The notes beneath the pieces were generated by a model, which searched no databases, was not told where the DNA came from, and worked only from the letters and a program-made list of their open reading frames with translations. 64,000 bases of DNA from Crotophaga sulcirostris (Eukaryota; Chordata; Aves; Cuculiformes; Crotophagidae). Below, piece by piece: positions 52,641 through 63,997 of this stretch (the first letter of the stretch is position 1; each line of letters starts with the position of its first letter). The position numbers and the translations under genes were made by a program. The stretch covers positions 80,081 to 144,080 of the forward strand of contig VYZB01000171.1 of NCBI GenBank assembly GCA_013397455.1, read 5' to 3'.

Positions 52641-53429
52641 GTCTGCTAATCTTCTCCTTTGGGCCTGGAGGTTGTGTATTCAGAATCCATTGGGGTGAAG
52701 GTAGAATTACTGCCATCAAAGCCTGAGGTTACTTTGTAAAAGGGGTTGAACTCCAGGTCAAGGAAATGTTAACAGGACAAAGAGAGATCAGGGCAGATAG
52801 TGTTAAAATTAAAACTGTCCTACTGAGATAATGCAGAATTGACTGCTTTTGCTCTGGAAACTAGCTGAATGCAAGGCATGAGGGGAAGGCTGGAGAATTT
52901 CTTTCAAAAGGTGAAAACATAGTTAGCCATAAAGGATCTATTGACTTACTTTTGTTTGGGAATTTATTTTTAGTCTTTTTATTCAGTAAGACAAAGTAAA
53001 AGATCTTGGGTTTTATGTCACCTTGTATTTGGGTCACCCTGTTTCCTAAAGCTGTTTGATTTACTAGATTAAATAAGCTATTTCTTAAATATCTTCTCTC
53101 TCTCCCAAAATCCCCAGTGCAAAATTCATTAGAAATGGAGAGGTTTCTGTTCTTGACTTAGAAGTCCTGAGGACAAATGGGACTTACTGTGTGGTCGGAA
53201 AGATAAACAAGCCAAGACTCACAGGTACAGTGGAAAAAACGTGCTCCAGTAGAGAGTGGTGTCTGTGCAGTGTTCTGGGTGTCGCACGAGGCTGGTTTTT
53301 GTGCCTTTGCTGCCTGCATATAGCATAGGTTGAGAAGAGATTCCAGTTTCTCAAGGAATTAGAGCCCAACCACTGAAAATCTTTAAACATTCCGAATAAG
53401 ATCACAGATTTTGCCTGGAAATCCATCAC
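52641..53429. other. Non-coding stretch with no recognised feature
   Basis: AT-rich DNA between two candidate regulatory segments. Nothing specific recognised. Confidence 0.5.
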
Positions 53430-53640
53430 AGAGCAGGCTAGCCCTCATTCCATAGCCTGGAGTTACTCCAAAATTAATTCCGCTCGCTGCCGTCAAGGAT
53501 AACAAATATGCCACTACCCCCTCGCCAGTATCAAAGTTGACAGCTCCAACAGGATTGGCGGCACTTTGATCTCCCCTGTCACTGCAAGCAGGCCTTTGCC
53601 TGCTGCTGCCAGTGGATTTTGAGTCCCTATATGGGAGCAG
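53430..53640. promoter_or_regulatory. Candidate enhancer with paired TCF/LEF-type motifs
   Basis: A locally CpG-retaining, GC-richer patch. ATCAAAG at 53530-53536 and CTTTGAT at 53564-53570 are two TCF/LEF-type cores in opposite orientation 27 bp apart. Between them lie TTGACAGCTCC (TGACAG is a MEIS/TGIF-type core) and an inverted CCAAT (ATTGG, 53554-53558). A 138-codon minus-strand ORF (53799-53383) spans the patch but has no recognisable domain. Motif cores this short occur by chance, so this is a suggestion. Confidence 0.25.
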
Positions 53641-54605
53641 AAGAGTGGAAAAGTTGAGGCCAGCTATTTCCCATGACAGGTCTCTCTGGGCTCTGCCACA
53701 GTACCCTGGCCACCTCCCTTGCTTTTGGGAAGTGTATGGAAAGGCTTTGGCTGACACGGGCAAGGAGCAGCTTTGGAAATCCTCAGTATGGGATGGCAAT
53801 TAACACAGTAGTGGAATTATCTCACAGTTCAGTTCTCACGGCAAAGATGTGTTTCACAGTGCTGCAATTGCCAGTTGGATTAAGCCAAGCACAGTAAAGC
53901 AGATACAGCTTTCTGCTTCCAAGCCGAGATATATCAGAAGGATCCTCTTGTGGGTCCTATGCAAAGTTGGAGGCTCCCAGAGTAGCTTGCACGGGTAACC
54001 ACAATGGCAGAAAAAATGGGGTTTTACAAGACTAATGGTAGCTCTCAGCTCCCTGGTTGGCCACATAAGTGCACAGGGAAAGATATTTCCAGCCCCACAT
54101 CTTCCTCCCAAGGACATGGCATCCTACAGCTGTCCCCTGGGCTGTGGACAGAAGGAGACTTCCCAGTCTCTCCAGTAAAAAAAGAAAATAGCCACTCTTC
54201 TTTAGCTCCCTGTCATTTTGTTGGCATTTCCCAAGGGTTTTAGGTATGCTAGGCTAGCATTGCCTTCATGAAAATGCAAACTTTCTCCATCTATGAGATA
54301 AATGAAAAAGGCCTCATGAGTAACACATTTCTTTTGTGATGGGTAGGTTTTGCATATATTTTTCTTTCAATTATATCAGAGTAAAATAAATTAGTGGTGA
54401 TGACTAATCATGGACACAAAGAATTTTTTTTCCTTTTGAAGCATTCCTCTGACACGGAGCTAGAAAATGACAAGTGCACTTTTATATTAATTATGGCTAT
54501 GTGAATTACCCTAAATAAGTGGCACAACAACAATGCTAAAATCTACTAAAGTGAAGGATGACTTTTTTTCTGAAACGTAGCACAGGAGCAGTGTCCTGTG
54601 TGTGA

Positions 54606-54651
54606 CTACTTGGAGGGGCTGGCAGTTCAACACCAGGGGCCAGCTCAGCTA
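54606..54651 (+). repeat. 46-bp dispersed repeat, copy A
   Basis: The block from CTACTTGGAGGGGCTGGCAG to CAGCTCAGCTA matches 57661-57706 at 44 of 46 positions in the same orientation, 3,055 bp apart. Flanks diverge quickly. It does not read like CR1 and could be the core of an LTR or other unnamed repeat. Confidence 0.85.
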
Positions 54652-55297
54652 CAACAGACATCAGGATACGTTTCTTCAAGGTGCAGATTAGAAGTAACTG
54701 CTCTCTGCTGCATTAGGAGCAACACCAAACGCAGTTAACGTGGTTTAAATGCCTCAACCAACCAGTGTAACTGTACCATGAAGTAATTCTATATTTGTGT
54801 AAATACAATTTGGTCTCTAGTGAGATACTTATCAGACTGAAATGCAAACCTGCCTCCTAATTAAAATGCCTCCATCCATATTCTTCTCTGCTTTAACTTT
54901 GCAAAATGGCATTTTGCAGCTCCCAGTGAAAACTGCCCGTCAAAACACCACACAATACTTCTTCAATCGGGACAGTTTTTGGGTTTAGAATACAATTTAT
55001 AAGCACACTGTGGCTGTTACACAAAGATCTAGTCAAAATGGGAAGAAAAAGTAGACAGAAAATGATGCTGCAGAATAAAAAAATGGTTGTCTTCTGTGAG
55101 GAACTTGCGGTTTTGCACATAGGTGTTACCCTGTTGGACAGCTAGCACGCTGGTTTGGGGGTGTTGCAGGCTTGTTTCATTTCAGAAGAAAATCCAGTGA
55201 GTCTGGTGTGCCCCCTGGTACCACCCCATTTTAATGCTTGAAGATTTTTTTCTATGAACCCTTCAGGAAGCACTTTCCTTACTCAGAAACCCCCAGC

Positions 55298-55320
55298 CTA
55301 ATTAATTCTAATTAATTCTA
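55298..55320 (+). repeat. 10-bp tandem duplication
   Basis: ATTAATTCTA occurs twice in a row, preceded by a partial third unit (CTA). Contains TAATTA homeodomain-type cores. Confidence 0.85.
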
Positions 55321-55498
55321 TGCCTGGACACTGGGGCCATAGTTGGATTTCATATCTAAGACAATCTCAGCTCCAGTTAATGCCTAAAGATTCAGTCCTG
55401 TCCATCCTTCTATTGCCACTAATTGCATCCTCTTATTCCCAGCATTGCACTGTGTCTGATGGTTTTCTGACTTCATGGTGTGCTACATCAGAGCTAGA

Positions 55499-55515
55499 GG
55501 GGGGGGGGGGGGGGG
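55499..55515 (+). repeat. Poly-G tract, 17 G
   Basis: An uninterrupted run of 17 G. It is able to form G-quadruplexes, is hard to sequence, and is likely length-variable between individuals or mis-sized in the assembly. Confidence 0.97.
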
Positions 55516-56578
55516 TTCACCATAAAAAATACGGATAAGTTTTGCAGCGCTTTGTAGATAAACAAGTGCTTATGACAGCAAAAGATGAAACAAGACAATA
55601 CAACTGAAAACTGCGAAGAAGGTGAAGGGGAATAGACTGCCTTTTCAAAGGCCTCTGATCATCTGATTGCCTGGCCTAGCATCAGACTATACCCTGCACC
55701 CTGACTGTCTGCTCCATCTCAATGTGATGATCATGACTATTTTTCTTATAGTCTGGTGACTTTTTTCTTTTCTGTACAAACAACAGCTTGCCCATCATAT
55801 TCTTGGTTTTGCATGCATAGACCAAGTATTTTAGATTGCTCAAGCTTTATCATGCACTCCTTGCCTTGGGCCGTAACCCATGTTTACTTCCTACCATCTT
55901 TGTATAAAAAAGCATTTATTGAACTCTCTCGGACTGTGTCCAACGAAGGAAACCCACTGTCTTTAGGCAGATCTGTGATTACCAACAGATCAAAAATTGT
56001 GACTTCTAGGCAGACATCCAAGACAACGAAAACAGCTGGAAACTTCTACAGAGAATGAATCAATTGTCATCATCACTGTAGGTAGAAGGTGGAAGGAACA
56101 GAATCATCTGACATTCACTTTGGAACAATACAGGTTCCCTTCTATATTTCTTGAATAACAGTAACTCACATTTACACGAATACAATAGAAAGTCTATTAT
56201 TCCTTTTTTCCCCCAAGTACTGGTACTCACACACGCGGCTCCTGGGCCTGATTCATCACTGTATTATTTCAGGAACTCCATTTATAGTTCTGCAGCAACA
56301 TGAACTATGAGTCCTCTATGTGATGCTCTCAAAGCCAAAGAGTAAGATGGACTTTAAAGTGGATTATGACTTAGGACTGAGTTGCCCAAGTTCCCTGTTT
56401 GATGGTCCTCTGTGGGACCAGCTCCTCAGGGTGTGAGGGCTCTGCACTTCTCAAACAAACTGCTTCTTTCTTCCTTATGATGTGCAGCCAAAATACAAGG
56501 GCATTTAGTTCATTAGTTAATTCAGAAAATTCTAATAACATGATAAATATCTCCACCCAAGAATTCCTATCTTCTTCA

Positions 56579-56642
56579 ATCATTCGTTGATATTATCAAT
56601 TATTATGCAGATCATTAGTTGATATTATCAGTTATTACGCAG
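56579..56642 (+). repeat. 32-bp tandem duplication, two copies
   Basis: Unit 1 (56579-56610, starting ATCATTCGTTGATATTATCA) and unit 2 (56611-56642, starting ATCATTAGTTGATATTATCA) differ at three positions. Both carry GATATTATC, a palindrome-like AT core. A local duplication with some age. Confidence 0.92.
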
Positions 56643-57660
56643 CTTGAAGAGTGAGACATGTTTTCATAGCTAAAAGAATGCTCCAATGTCTGATTTTGCC
56701 AGTAGTTAAGCACAGGAATAGTTTTACTGAAAGGAGTAAATTCATTGAATTCTAATAAAACTCAGCAATCCAAGGATATATGTAAGAAGCATCATTCTGG
56801 AATATAGCAACATGCACATTTTTTTAAGTCAAGCTACACACTGTACCTGGCTCTGCAGGGAAAGGGAAATTTTCTTTTGACCTCAGGTAATTATTGTATG
56901 TATTATGAACATCACAGTAATGTCCCATAGATCTAACCAGTTCTCATTAGCCAAGGTAGTGTATAAAATACCAGATGATTAAATCCCTGCCAAAGAAAGC
57001 TTACATATACTTCGAAGCATAAAAAAATGAGAATCCTGTTCATTTTATTCCACCATAATCAACAGGGTCTTTTAAAACTTTAATCCTGTAATAACAAACT
57101 GAGGGCTTGAGTGTGATCTCTGCTACTCCTGTGTAAAGTCATTCATTTAGACCTCAACAGAGAGGTTGAAATACACATTGCTGGCCTGAAGTAAAAACAC
57201 TATTAGACTACCATTAAGGTTGCAATGCCAAGCACTTTGAAGTTTACAGAACTTGTACGTCTAGCTGCTACCTGTGACATCTCAAAGCTTACAAAGTTTC
57301 ACTACCAACGAACCCCAGAAACAGCTATGTTTCGTCATTTCGTGCCTTTCCAGCAACACTGTCAAGGTACCCTTCTTTCCAGCAGCTGACGTGCATTTTC
57401 TCTTCTGCCTAGCACCAAAACTGTTCATAGATGACTGATCTCATCCATATTTTGCCTGAGGAAAACAGAGATTTAAGAGTATTTATACTTCACAGTGCAG
57501 AGACGCTCAAGACAGCTGCAACCGGTACTGCTCAGGTACAGAAGTAGTACAGCTGTGCAATCAAATGAACCAATTTTGGTGCAGACTTACTGTAAAACCC
57601 TTTCCCTCACTGACATGACGTAACACATGCCCTCCCTCCTCTCAGGGTGCCACACTGTCG

Positions 57661-57706
57661 CTACTTGGAGGGGCTGGCAGCTCAACACCAGGGGTCAGCT
57701 CAGCTA
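57661..57706 (+). repeat. 46-bp dispersed repeat, copy B
   Basis: Second copy of the block at 54606-54651, with two transitions. Weak similarity may continue downstream: TTCAAGATGCAG at 57733-57744 is close to TTCAAGGTGCAG near 54676. That would make each copy part of an older element of more than 100 bp. Confidence 0.85.
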
Positions 57707-60696
57707 AACTTTATCGCTGCAAACTTATAAAGTTCAAGATGCAGTTGCTTGGCATGTGCAAATCACCATCTCCCCACTGCTGAAATCTTAAGCAAAAGGA
57801 GCTTTTCAGGGAAGCAGCCCAGGCACATTCCTGACACACCCTGCCAGGTTTTTTGTCCCTTCCTCCAGGCACAGAGTGCCCAAGATGTTTGGGGAAACAG
57901 TAACAGATTTTGTTACACAGACAGAAAAAAAAGGTATTTTCTTCAGAAAAAAAAAGGCCAAGTCTTTTAGGATGACATTTTCAGAGGGATATTCATTTCT
58001 TTTCATCTTTATAGATCAGCCTGAGGCATTTATATTCGAGGCCAAACAAAGTCTAGCAAAGCTGTAAACATCTGAAAAGTCCCCTTTTAAGAGGAAGCAT
58101 TTGTCCACCTTAATAATAGACATTGTCTACTGTCTGCTCTGATGGTAATGTGCAAATATAGAAAAGGTTTTTTTAACATACAGTAGCCTGTGAGATTTCA
58201 CTTGAAACAAAAAAAAATAGGTGAGGGACTGTAAAGGTGTGTGTGAAAGACTGAATTGTTGTTCCTATTTTGCATTCCCAGAAATCAGACACATTTTTTC
58301 TTTATTTATTACAAAAACTATCCTGTACAGAGTCTGAGCATTATTCAATTCCGAATGCTAAAATTGAATATCAGCTCAGTGATGGGCTTCAGCATGGGCT
58401 GAATTTCAGCCCAGATGAGAGGTGCTGTGCTGTATTTCTTCACAGAGTAGAGTTGGCCTAGAAACCCCTCAAACAAATGAACGCAGTAGAAAGACTGACA
58501 CAGAAAATGCAATTTAGATCACTGATAGTACAGTAAATCCTAATCAATCAAGCAATAGCTGAAGTCTCACTGATTATGAATTATTTTTTTATGTGTTAGT
58601 AGGTCCCCGGGATTACTAAAATTATCGTTTTTTTAAATAAGGAGAAAAGTTCCCTCTCAGCGCACTGAGACATTTTGACTTTCTAGCTCTATGCCTAGTT
58701 CAGAATTATACAATTGTATTGCAGGGAAAAGGGATCTACAGAAATCACTGATATCCCTAATGGTCTGTATTTAGAGGCAGACAATGTCTTCAAAGAGTTC
58801 AAGAGTATTAAGACCACTGGTCTGGCAGAGTCTCCACTGTAGTCTCCTCTGCTATGCTGATTTACATCACTTGAGTGTCCAACCTACCAACTGAACAGTT
58901 AATGTGTTTTCTCAAATACTAAATACTAGTGCTTCCAGTCTGTTTTCCTAAGGACACAATTTCCCAGCAAAGGGAAAAAATGCCTCTTTTAAACTGTAAG
59001 GAACTTTTGCCCTGAGTAAACCAAGTGTCAGCCATCAATGTTTTTCAGATGTCTTCACTTGCAGATGGGAATTTATTTCCTACAGAGTTGAGGTCAGCAG
59101 GAAAAAAGGATTAAAAGAGACTTCCGTAATGCCCCATAACATGGCTTTAACAGAAAAACAGAGAAGTTCATTAAAATAAACATCTTGGAGTTAAGCAAGG
59201 ACACTGCCCATTTGGGAAGGTGGAAGATCTTGGTAGCAGGACTTTCCAAAACACTTGTGCCTCTGGCAAAATGAGCGAAGTGTTTCACCATGGTCTCTAC
59301 ATTATGGTAAACAGACCTCCCACGTAGTATCATTTTATGTCACTGGTATCTGCAGTGCTGGAACAGCCTAGGGATGGGAGAGTGCCAGCATTTCTGCACG
59401 CTTCCTGCGTCCTGGGGATCGCAGCTGTGAAGTAGAGCAGGGCGCACTTTCTGTTGCATCTCTCAAATATAGTCCTGAATGCAATTTCTGTCATTAAGAA
59501 ATATTTCCTAAACAGACTCCATACCCCGATTTTCCATCTGATAATCATCTCCTTGTGTTTGTGGTAAGTCAACATCCTTCATCTTTGCCTTATGAGGAAA
59601 AGCTATGGCTGTGAGCACTTCAAAATTCCCTCAGCGCTTGCAGATCCCTATGATAACAAACAACAGAAAGTGTCTAACGTGCTTTTTTCCTTTCCTTACA
59701 GAGACAAGCTCTTTACTTAAGAGAGAGCAGCTCCCATACCAGCTTTCTGCCTGTGCTATCTACTAAGTTATAGTACATTTTTATCTTTCAAATTTGGCAA
59801 TGAAGAAAGGAGATGCACGATGCATCACCTCCCATTTCTGGTTCTTGTAGTAAGGAGGAAAGGGCAGAGTTCATACACCCCAGTGTTACCACACTCCATG
59901 AGAAAACACCAGTGGTTAGCATTTATTTCCCTCCAGCTACGAGGTTTTTGGAGAAAACTCAATCACCTTCTTCACTTGCTGGAGTTCCACGAGTCACTCA
60001 TAGGTGCTCTTGCAGCGATGGAGGGGTCTGGCTCCACACTTGTGCTCCTGTGATAACTGAGCAATGCTGAACACACACATTCAAGGTCGGGGGGGGCACT
60101 GAACTGAGCTTAGCAATTTGTTCCACCATCTTCACTCAGGCAAAGCTTTAGGTGATTTATAGTGGTGCAGAGAGAGGGCCTGAGCTGTAGCCTCGTTTAA
60201 ATGTTCACACACAACTGTTTTTCCTGGAGCTCCGAATAGAGTGTCATCATGCTTCTCAACAGGGAAAAATTTTTGGACAAGCTTTTCAAAGAAGCTGAAG
60301 AAATGATCTCCAGACATGCGATTGGTAAGCCTGGCTCCAGTTTTACCAGCAGAGCTGCTCATGTCTTCAGTCTGTCCTTGCTTTCCGCACCACCCCCTGT
60401 TCCTCAGAAAGGATCAGCGCCCTGTGATGCCAGGTGGGCCCCAAGGAAAAGCTGCTTCCTCACACCCACCTTCCCTGTTAGCATCAGCAGAGTGTTGGAT
60501 GCTATGTGGAAGGGACCCAGGGAAGCCAGTGGAGCCAAACCTAAAAGGTGACAAGGAATGGAGATAGGAAATAAGGTCGTCTGCTAGTAAGTGGCAAGAA
60601 GGCATTTTCTTAATCCTTTCTCTCATATACAACTTTCCTATAGCTCACTAAAAATTACCAAGTTGTTAAGACTTACCCTGTTTTTCGCTGTGAAAA

Positions 60697-61045
60697 CCAA
60701 AAGGAGCAGGAAGACTTAATGCTGAGAGAAAGTAGAGTCAAATTAGGAAACATGAGATAAACATAACAGCAAGAGAGTAACAGGGAAAAGAGAGGGGGTA
60801 AGAAAACAAATGGGAAGTAAGAAAGGACTATGGAACTTAGGAAAAGGTCTCTAGAAGAAGACAAAAAAATAGGGTGACAAGCAGCATTTAAAATGGACAA
60901 GAAAGAGAATGGGAAGGAAGAAAAATTATGGTTATAACAACAAAAACAAACAGAAAGAGTTGGAAGACATTTTGAAAGTGGCCACAGAGTAGTTTGAAAA
61001 GGTGTGAGTGGGAAAGAGGAAATGCAAGAAGGGGAACCAGTGCAC
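60697..61045 (+). repeat. Purine-rich (GA-rich) low-complexity tract, about 350 bp
   Basis: The + strand is strongly purine-biased throughout, with motifs such as GAAAAGAGAGGGGG, GGAAGGAAGAAAAA and GGGAAAGAGGAAA. It is not a clean tandem array. Long polypurine strands can form triplexes (H-DNA) and often derive from decayed GA microsatellites. Confidence 0.8.
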
Positions 61046-61753
61046 TGAGCTACATGATGTTACTGCACAGAAAATGGAAAGCAAAGTGCTAAGGTGCACC
61101 CCAACACTGAGGGGAACTTTGGTCTTACCGGAACAAAGCGGACATGGATGCCATAGGACACAATTTCACCCTCTGTGTTAAAGGTACAGATGTGTCATGT
61201 GAGAAAGCTCTGATCACGCCTGAGGCCATAGTTTTCCTTCCCAATACCTCCATATCTTCTGAAGGAATTCAGTACCTCACACTTCTACATTATAATATGA
61301 AGCATGTTTTGACTTTTTTAGCTGCAAAGGAGGGATATTTCCCCCTATATACATCAGGCCTGTCCCTACAGGCACAAAGAATTTATTCTTCCCTTTACAA
61401 ATTGCTTTTACCAGCTAAGGAACTGCAATAGGTGCCAATTCCCCAGAAACCCAAGACCTCTGCCCCATCCCAACAAGGACCAAAATGAGGAAGGGGAGAG
61501 GGAGGAAGCAGGTTATTTTTTAAACATGTGCCAGGGAGGGACTGCAGGAGCAAGCAAAGCCTGGCCTCAGGAAAGCCAGCAAGTGCTCATGTAGCATGAG
61601 CCATTCCCTTTGCTGTGTTCAGCCAGAGTTATCCAGGAGTCTGTGTGGGGAGGGTGAACATTGCTGGTGAGAGCCCTCAGTGCTTTTCCCTCCAAACCAT
61701 TTGTAATTAAGAGCCAGCACATGAGTGAGTGTGAACATCCCCAGCAAAACCAG

Positions 61754-61810
61754 TGGTTGAAGCAGGTTTTGGTTTGGTTTCAGTTCTGGTTTGGGTTTGC
61801 CTGTGACCAA
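61754..61810 (+). repeat. GGTTT-rich degenerate repeat
   Basis: Irregular reiterations of GGTTTTGGTTTGGTTTCAG and TGGTTTGGGTTTGCC. Probably a decayed minisatellite. It resembles TTTGGG-type telomere-like text only superficially. Confidence 0.6.
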
Positions 61811-61921
61811 AGTTGGGCTTGCCCAGTCCTGGCTCAAGTTCAGCCTAGGTTTTCTGATTAACAACCCTGGTTCAGGCCTCACTCGAGGAAAAATCTGGAA
61901 GAAATTTTCTGCCCAGCTCTG

Positions 61922-61946
61922 CTGTGTGTGTGTTTGTGTGTGTGTT
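61922..61946 (+). repeat. TG dinucleotide microsatellite
   Basis: About eleven TG units broken once by a TTTG step. Simple sequence repeat. Confidence 0.93.
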
Positions 61947-62384
61947 GGTCTGCTTTGCTTGCTTGTCCTGAAAAAATGATGAATTGCAGAAGTACCCATT
62001 TGGTGTTAGTCATTCGGTGAAGCAGGAAGGAAGCAGGAAGCTCTTGTGAGCACAAACTTTTCAAAGCAGCTTGCAAAGAAAGCCAAAGCCCTCCTCCCCT
62101 AGGCTACATCGCTTCACACGATTCTTACTCTTTACCTCCCCACCTTAAGGGGCTCCTAGTCACAATTAACATTTGCAACTCATTCAGCCGGAAATATTTG
62201 CCCGGTGCAAACAGCTGAGGCATTTGGAGTCAGCCCTTGCTCTGTGCAAGGAGTAGGAAAAAGGGGAGGGAAGAGGAGGCCTACACTTGCTGAACGGGAG
62301 AGGCCCGATTGCGCTCAACAGGTTCAGTTCACGCTGTGACCCTGCCCGGCTTCCTGCTATTCAGATGTGTTACTTCCCCTTTGT

Positions 62385-62593
62385 GGTAATGGCCTGTGGC
62401 AGCCGGCCAGAAAACACTATTAATTTCAGAAGTGGCCTGACAACAAACCCACAGCGAAAGGAGAGGAAGTGGCGGGGAGGCCATCTGTTGACTTCAGCAG
62501 AACAGTAGGGATGCAGCTATGTAGGTTCTACAAGGAAAGCAGATTAATAATCCACAAAGAGGAAACTGGCTAAAATTATCCACAGACCATATT
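62385..62593. promoter_or_regulatory. Candidate conserved non-coding element near the putative 3' UTR
   Basis: Single-copy DNA of mixed composition with some retained CpGs, containing ATTAATTTC, TGTTGACTTCAGCAGAACA and CAGCTATGTAGG. No recognised repeat and no convincing ORF. The call is from texture only and its boundaries are arbitrary. Confidence 0.15.
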
Positions 62594-62627
62594 AAAAAAA
62601 AAAAAAAAGAGAAAGAAAAAAAAAAAA
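62594..62627 (+). repeat. A-rich tract
   Basis: A15, then GAGAAAG, then A12. An A-rich low-complexity tract. No retrogene or LINE body is recognisable on its 5' side, so I do not read it as a retroposon tail. Confidence 0.9.
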
Positions 62628-63626
62628 CAAGGGAGTCACTTGAGCTGCAGCTGGACAGGAAATTGCTAGAGCTGCTTGCAAATCTCCACTTTGAACAGAA
62701 CAGCACAGGGAATGCCAAGAGCGGAAACCGTTCAAAACTGGATTAGCACAAGCCAAGTTTAACTGCAACCCACTTCTACTTTCACAGTTTATGCATTCAA
62801 TCTAGGCCACTACTGCATGAGATACTGACTCACTTTTTTCCCATGTTTTGTTTGCTTTTCATTTCACACACTTGCAGTTTCTAAAATTACTTGAAACGTG
62901 CTCCGGCTGCCAGGACTTCTGCAGAACCCCAGCCGACAACCCCAGCTGCAGCATCAGCCCATCATTGTGGTTCCACATGCAGATCTTGGCACCACCCTAC
63001 CTTGGGCCACTTCTGATCAGGAAGGATGTTAATGAAAATAAGTTGCAGCAGGAAGTTTTGCAATCACTATAATCCCCCTTTTTCCTTCTGCAGAGACAGG
63101 ACTAGTTGAAGGGTTCAAAGAGGAAATGAGGTGACTAAGGGTACATAGAGACTTTCCTCCTTGCCTTCACCTGCTAAGTTGCAACATGGCTCAACAGCAA
63201 CAGAAAAATCATTTACAGGCTGCAGACTGTTGATGGACCTCTGCGAAAAGACTTCCTGCCAGACAGATAAGGAGAGCAAAAACCCATCTCCTGACATCTG
63301 TAATACAGTGACTAAAATGTGTCAATAAACCCAGAAAACAGCACCTCCTTGTTCTTAAAAAAAAATAAAATAAAAATCCTTATGGTCCAGGGTCAGGTGC
63401 ATCCCTGGGGTAGCAAAGGGATGCCAGAATATTTTGCAATTAACCTAAAGGCCTTCAAAAGCATTCCCTTCACCAAAGCAAGACAAGAATCCAGTGCATG
63501 CACTCTTCATTTGTTTAGGCACCAGTGGACCAAAGGGGAAATCAAGGCTTTATTATTCTAGGGGCTGTACAGCTATTAAAAGCAATCATTACCTTTAAAC
63601 ATAACCATATGTGTATGTGCAATTAA

Positions 63627-63642
63627 CTACACCCACACAGAA
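63627..63642 (-). promoter_or_regulatory. GU-rich downstream element of the putative poly(A) site
   Basis: On the minus strand this reads TTCTGTGTGGGTGTAG, a GU-rich stretch about 50 nt past the AATAAA. It fits the CstF-binding downstream element of a vertebrate poly(A) site. Confidence 0.45.
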
Positions 63643-63691
63643 GTGAAAGGGGGAATAAACCAGCCAGGTTCTCAATAGCCAAAAATAGTTA

Positions 63692-63697
63692 TTTATT
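63692..63697 (-). promoter_or_regulatory. AATAAA poly(A) signal (minus strand)
   Basis: TTTATT on the + strand is AATAAA on the minus strand. It is preceded about 16 nt upstream by a UGUA (CFIm-type) motif and followed by a GU-rich element, the usual order. Confidence 0.5.
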
Positions 63698-63989
63698 AAT
63701 AATTTAAGGTTTTACATTCTTATAATAAATTCCATCTTAAAACTTTTACACTGTGAATTAGACTCTCCCTTATTGGCAACCATGTGCAGGTTCACTGTGC
63801 GTACACAGGTACAAATGCTCGCTCATACTTCCAGTTTTATACAAAAAAAAAGACGCAAAATATTGCATTTGAGGTGAAGCTCCCTGAAGAATTTGTACAG
63901 AGGTAATGCACTGTTTAACACATCTGAAAGTTTTAAAAAGTGATCAAAAAATCTTCCGTGTTCAAAGACAAACCTCCTCCCAGATGATC

Positions 63990-63997
63990 TATTTACA
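63990..63997 (-). promoter_or_regulatory. Pumilio-type motif TGTAAATA
   Basis: The minus strand reads TGTAAATA, matching the UGUANAUA consensus bound by Pumilio proteins in 3' UTRs. It is meaningful only if the transcript inferred here exists. Confidence 0.35.

Larger units (their letters stand above)
53641..60696. other. Non-coding stretch with dispersed short repeats
   Basis: About 7 kb with no recognised gene. It contains the 46-bp repeat pair, the poly-G tract, the 10-bp and 32-bp tandem duplications listed separately, and a poly-A run near 57926. ORFs reach about 100 codons (55756-56058 and 60249-60551) without recognisable domains. Confidence 0.5.
61046..63674. other. Non-coding stretch flanking the putative 3' UTR
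   Basis: No gene recognised. Includes the G/T-rich tract, TG microsatellite, poly-A tract and candidate element listed separately. ORFs reach about 126 codons (61619-61999, minus), largely because the G/T-rich and TG tracts keep frames open. Confidence 0.5.

Noticed and set aside
53383..53799. 138-codon minus-strand ORF as a gene
   Set aside because: Overlaps several shorter ORFs on the other strand and has no recognisable domain. The CpG-retaining patch is better explained as possible regulatory DNA.
61754..61810. Interstitial telomeric repeat
   Set aside because: Units are irregular GGTTT variants, not TTAGGG arrays.
61619..61999. 126-codon minus-strand ORF
   Set aside because: Kept open by the TG microsatellite and GGTTT-rich repeat; the peptide is repetitive low-complexity sequence.
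62594..62627. Poly-A tail of a processed retrogene
   Set aside because: No gene-like body or target-site duplication is recognisable next to it.
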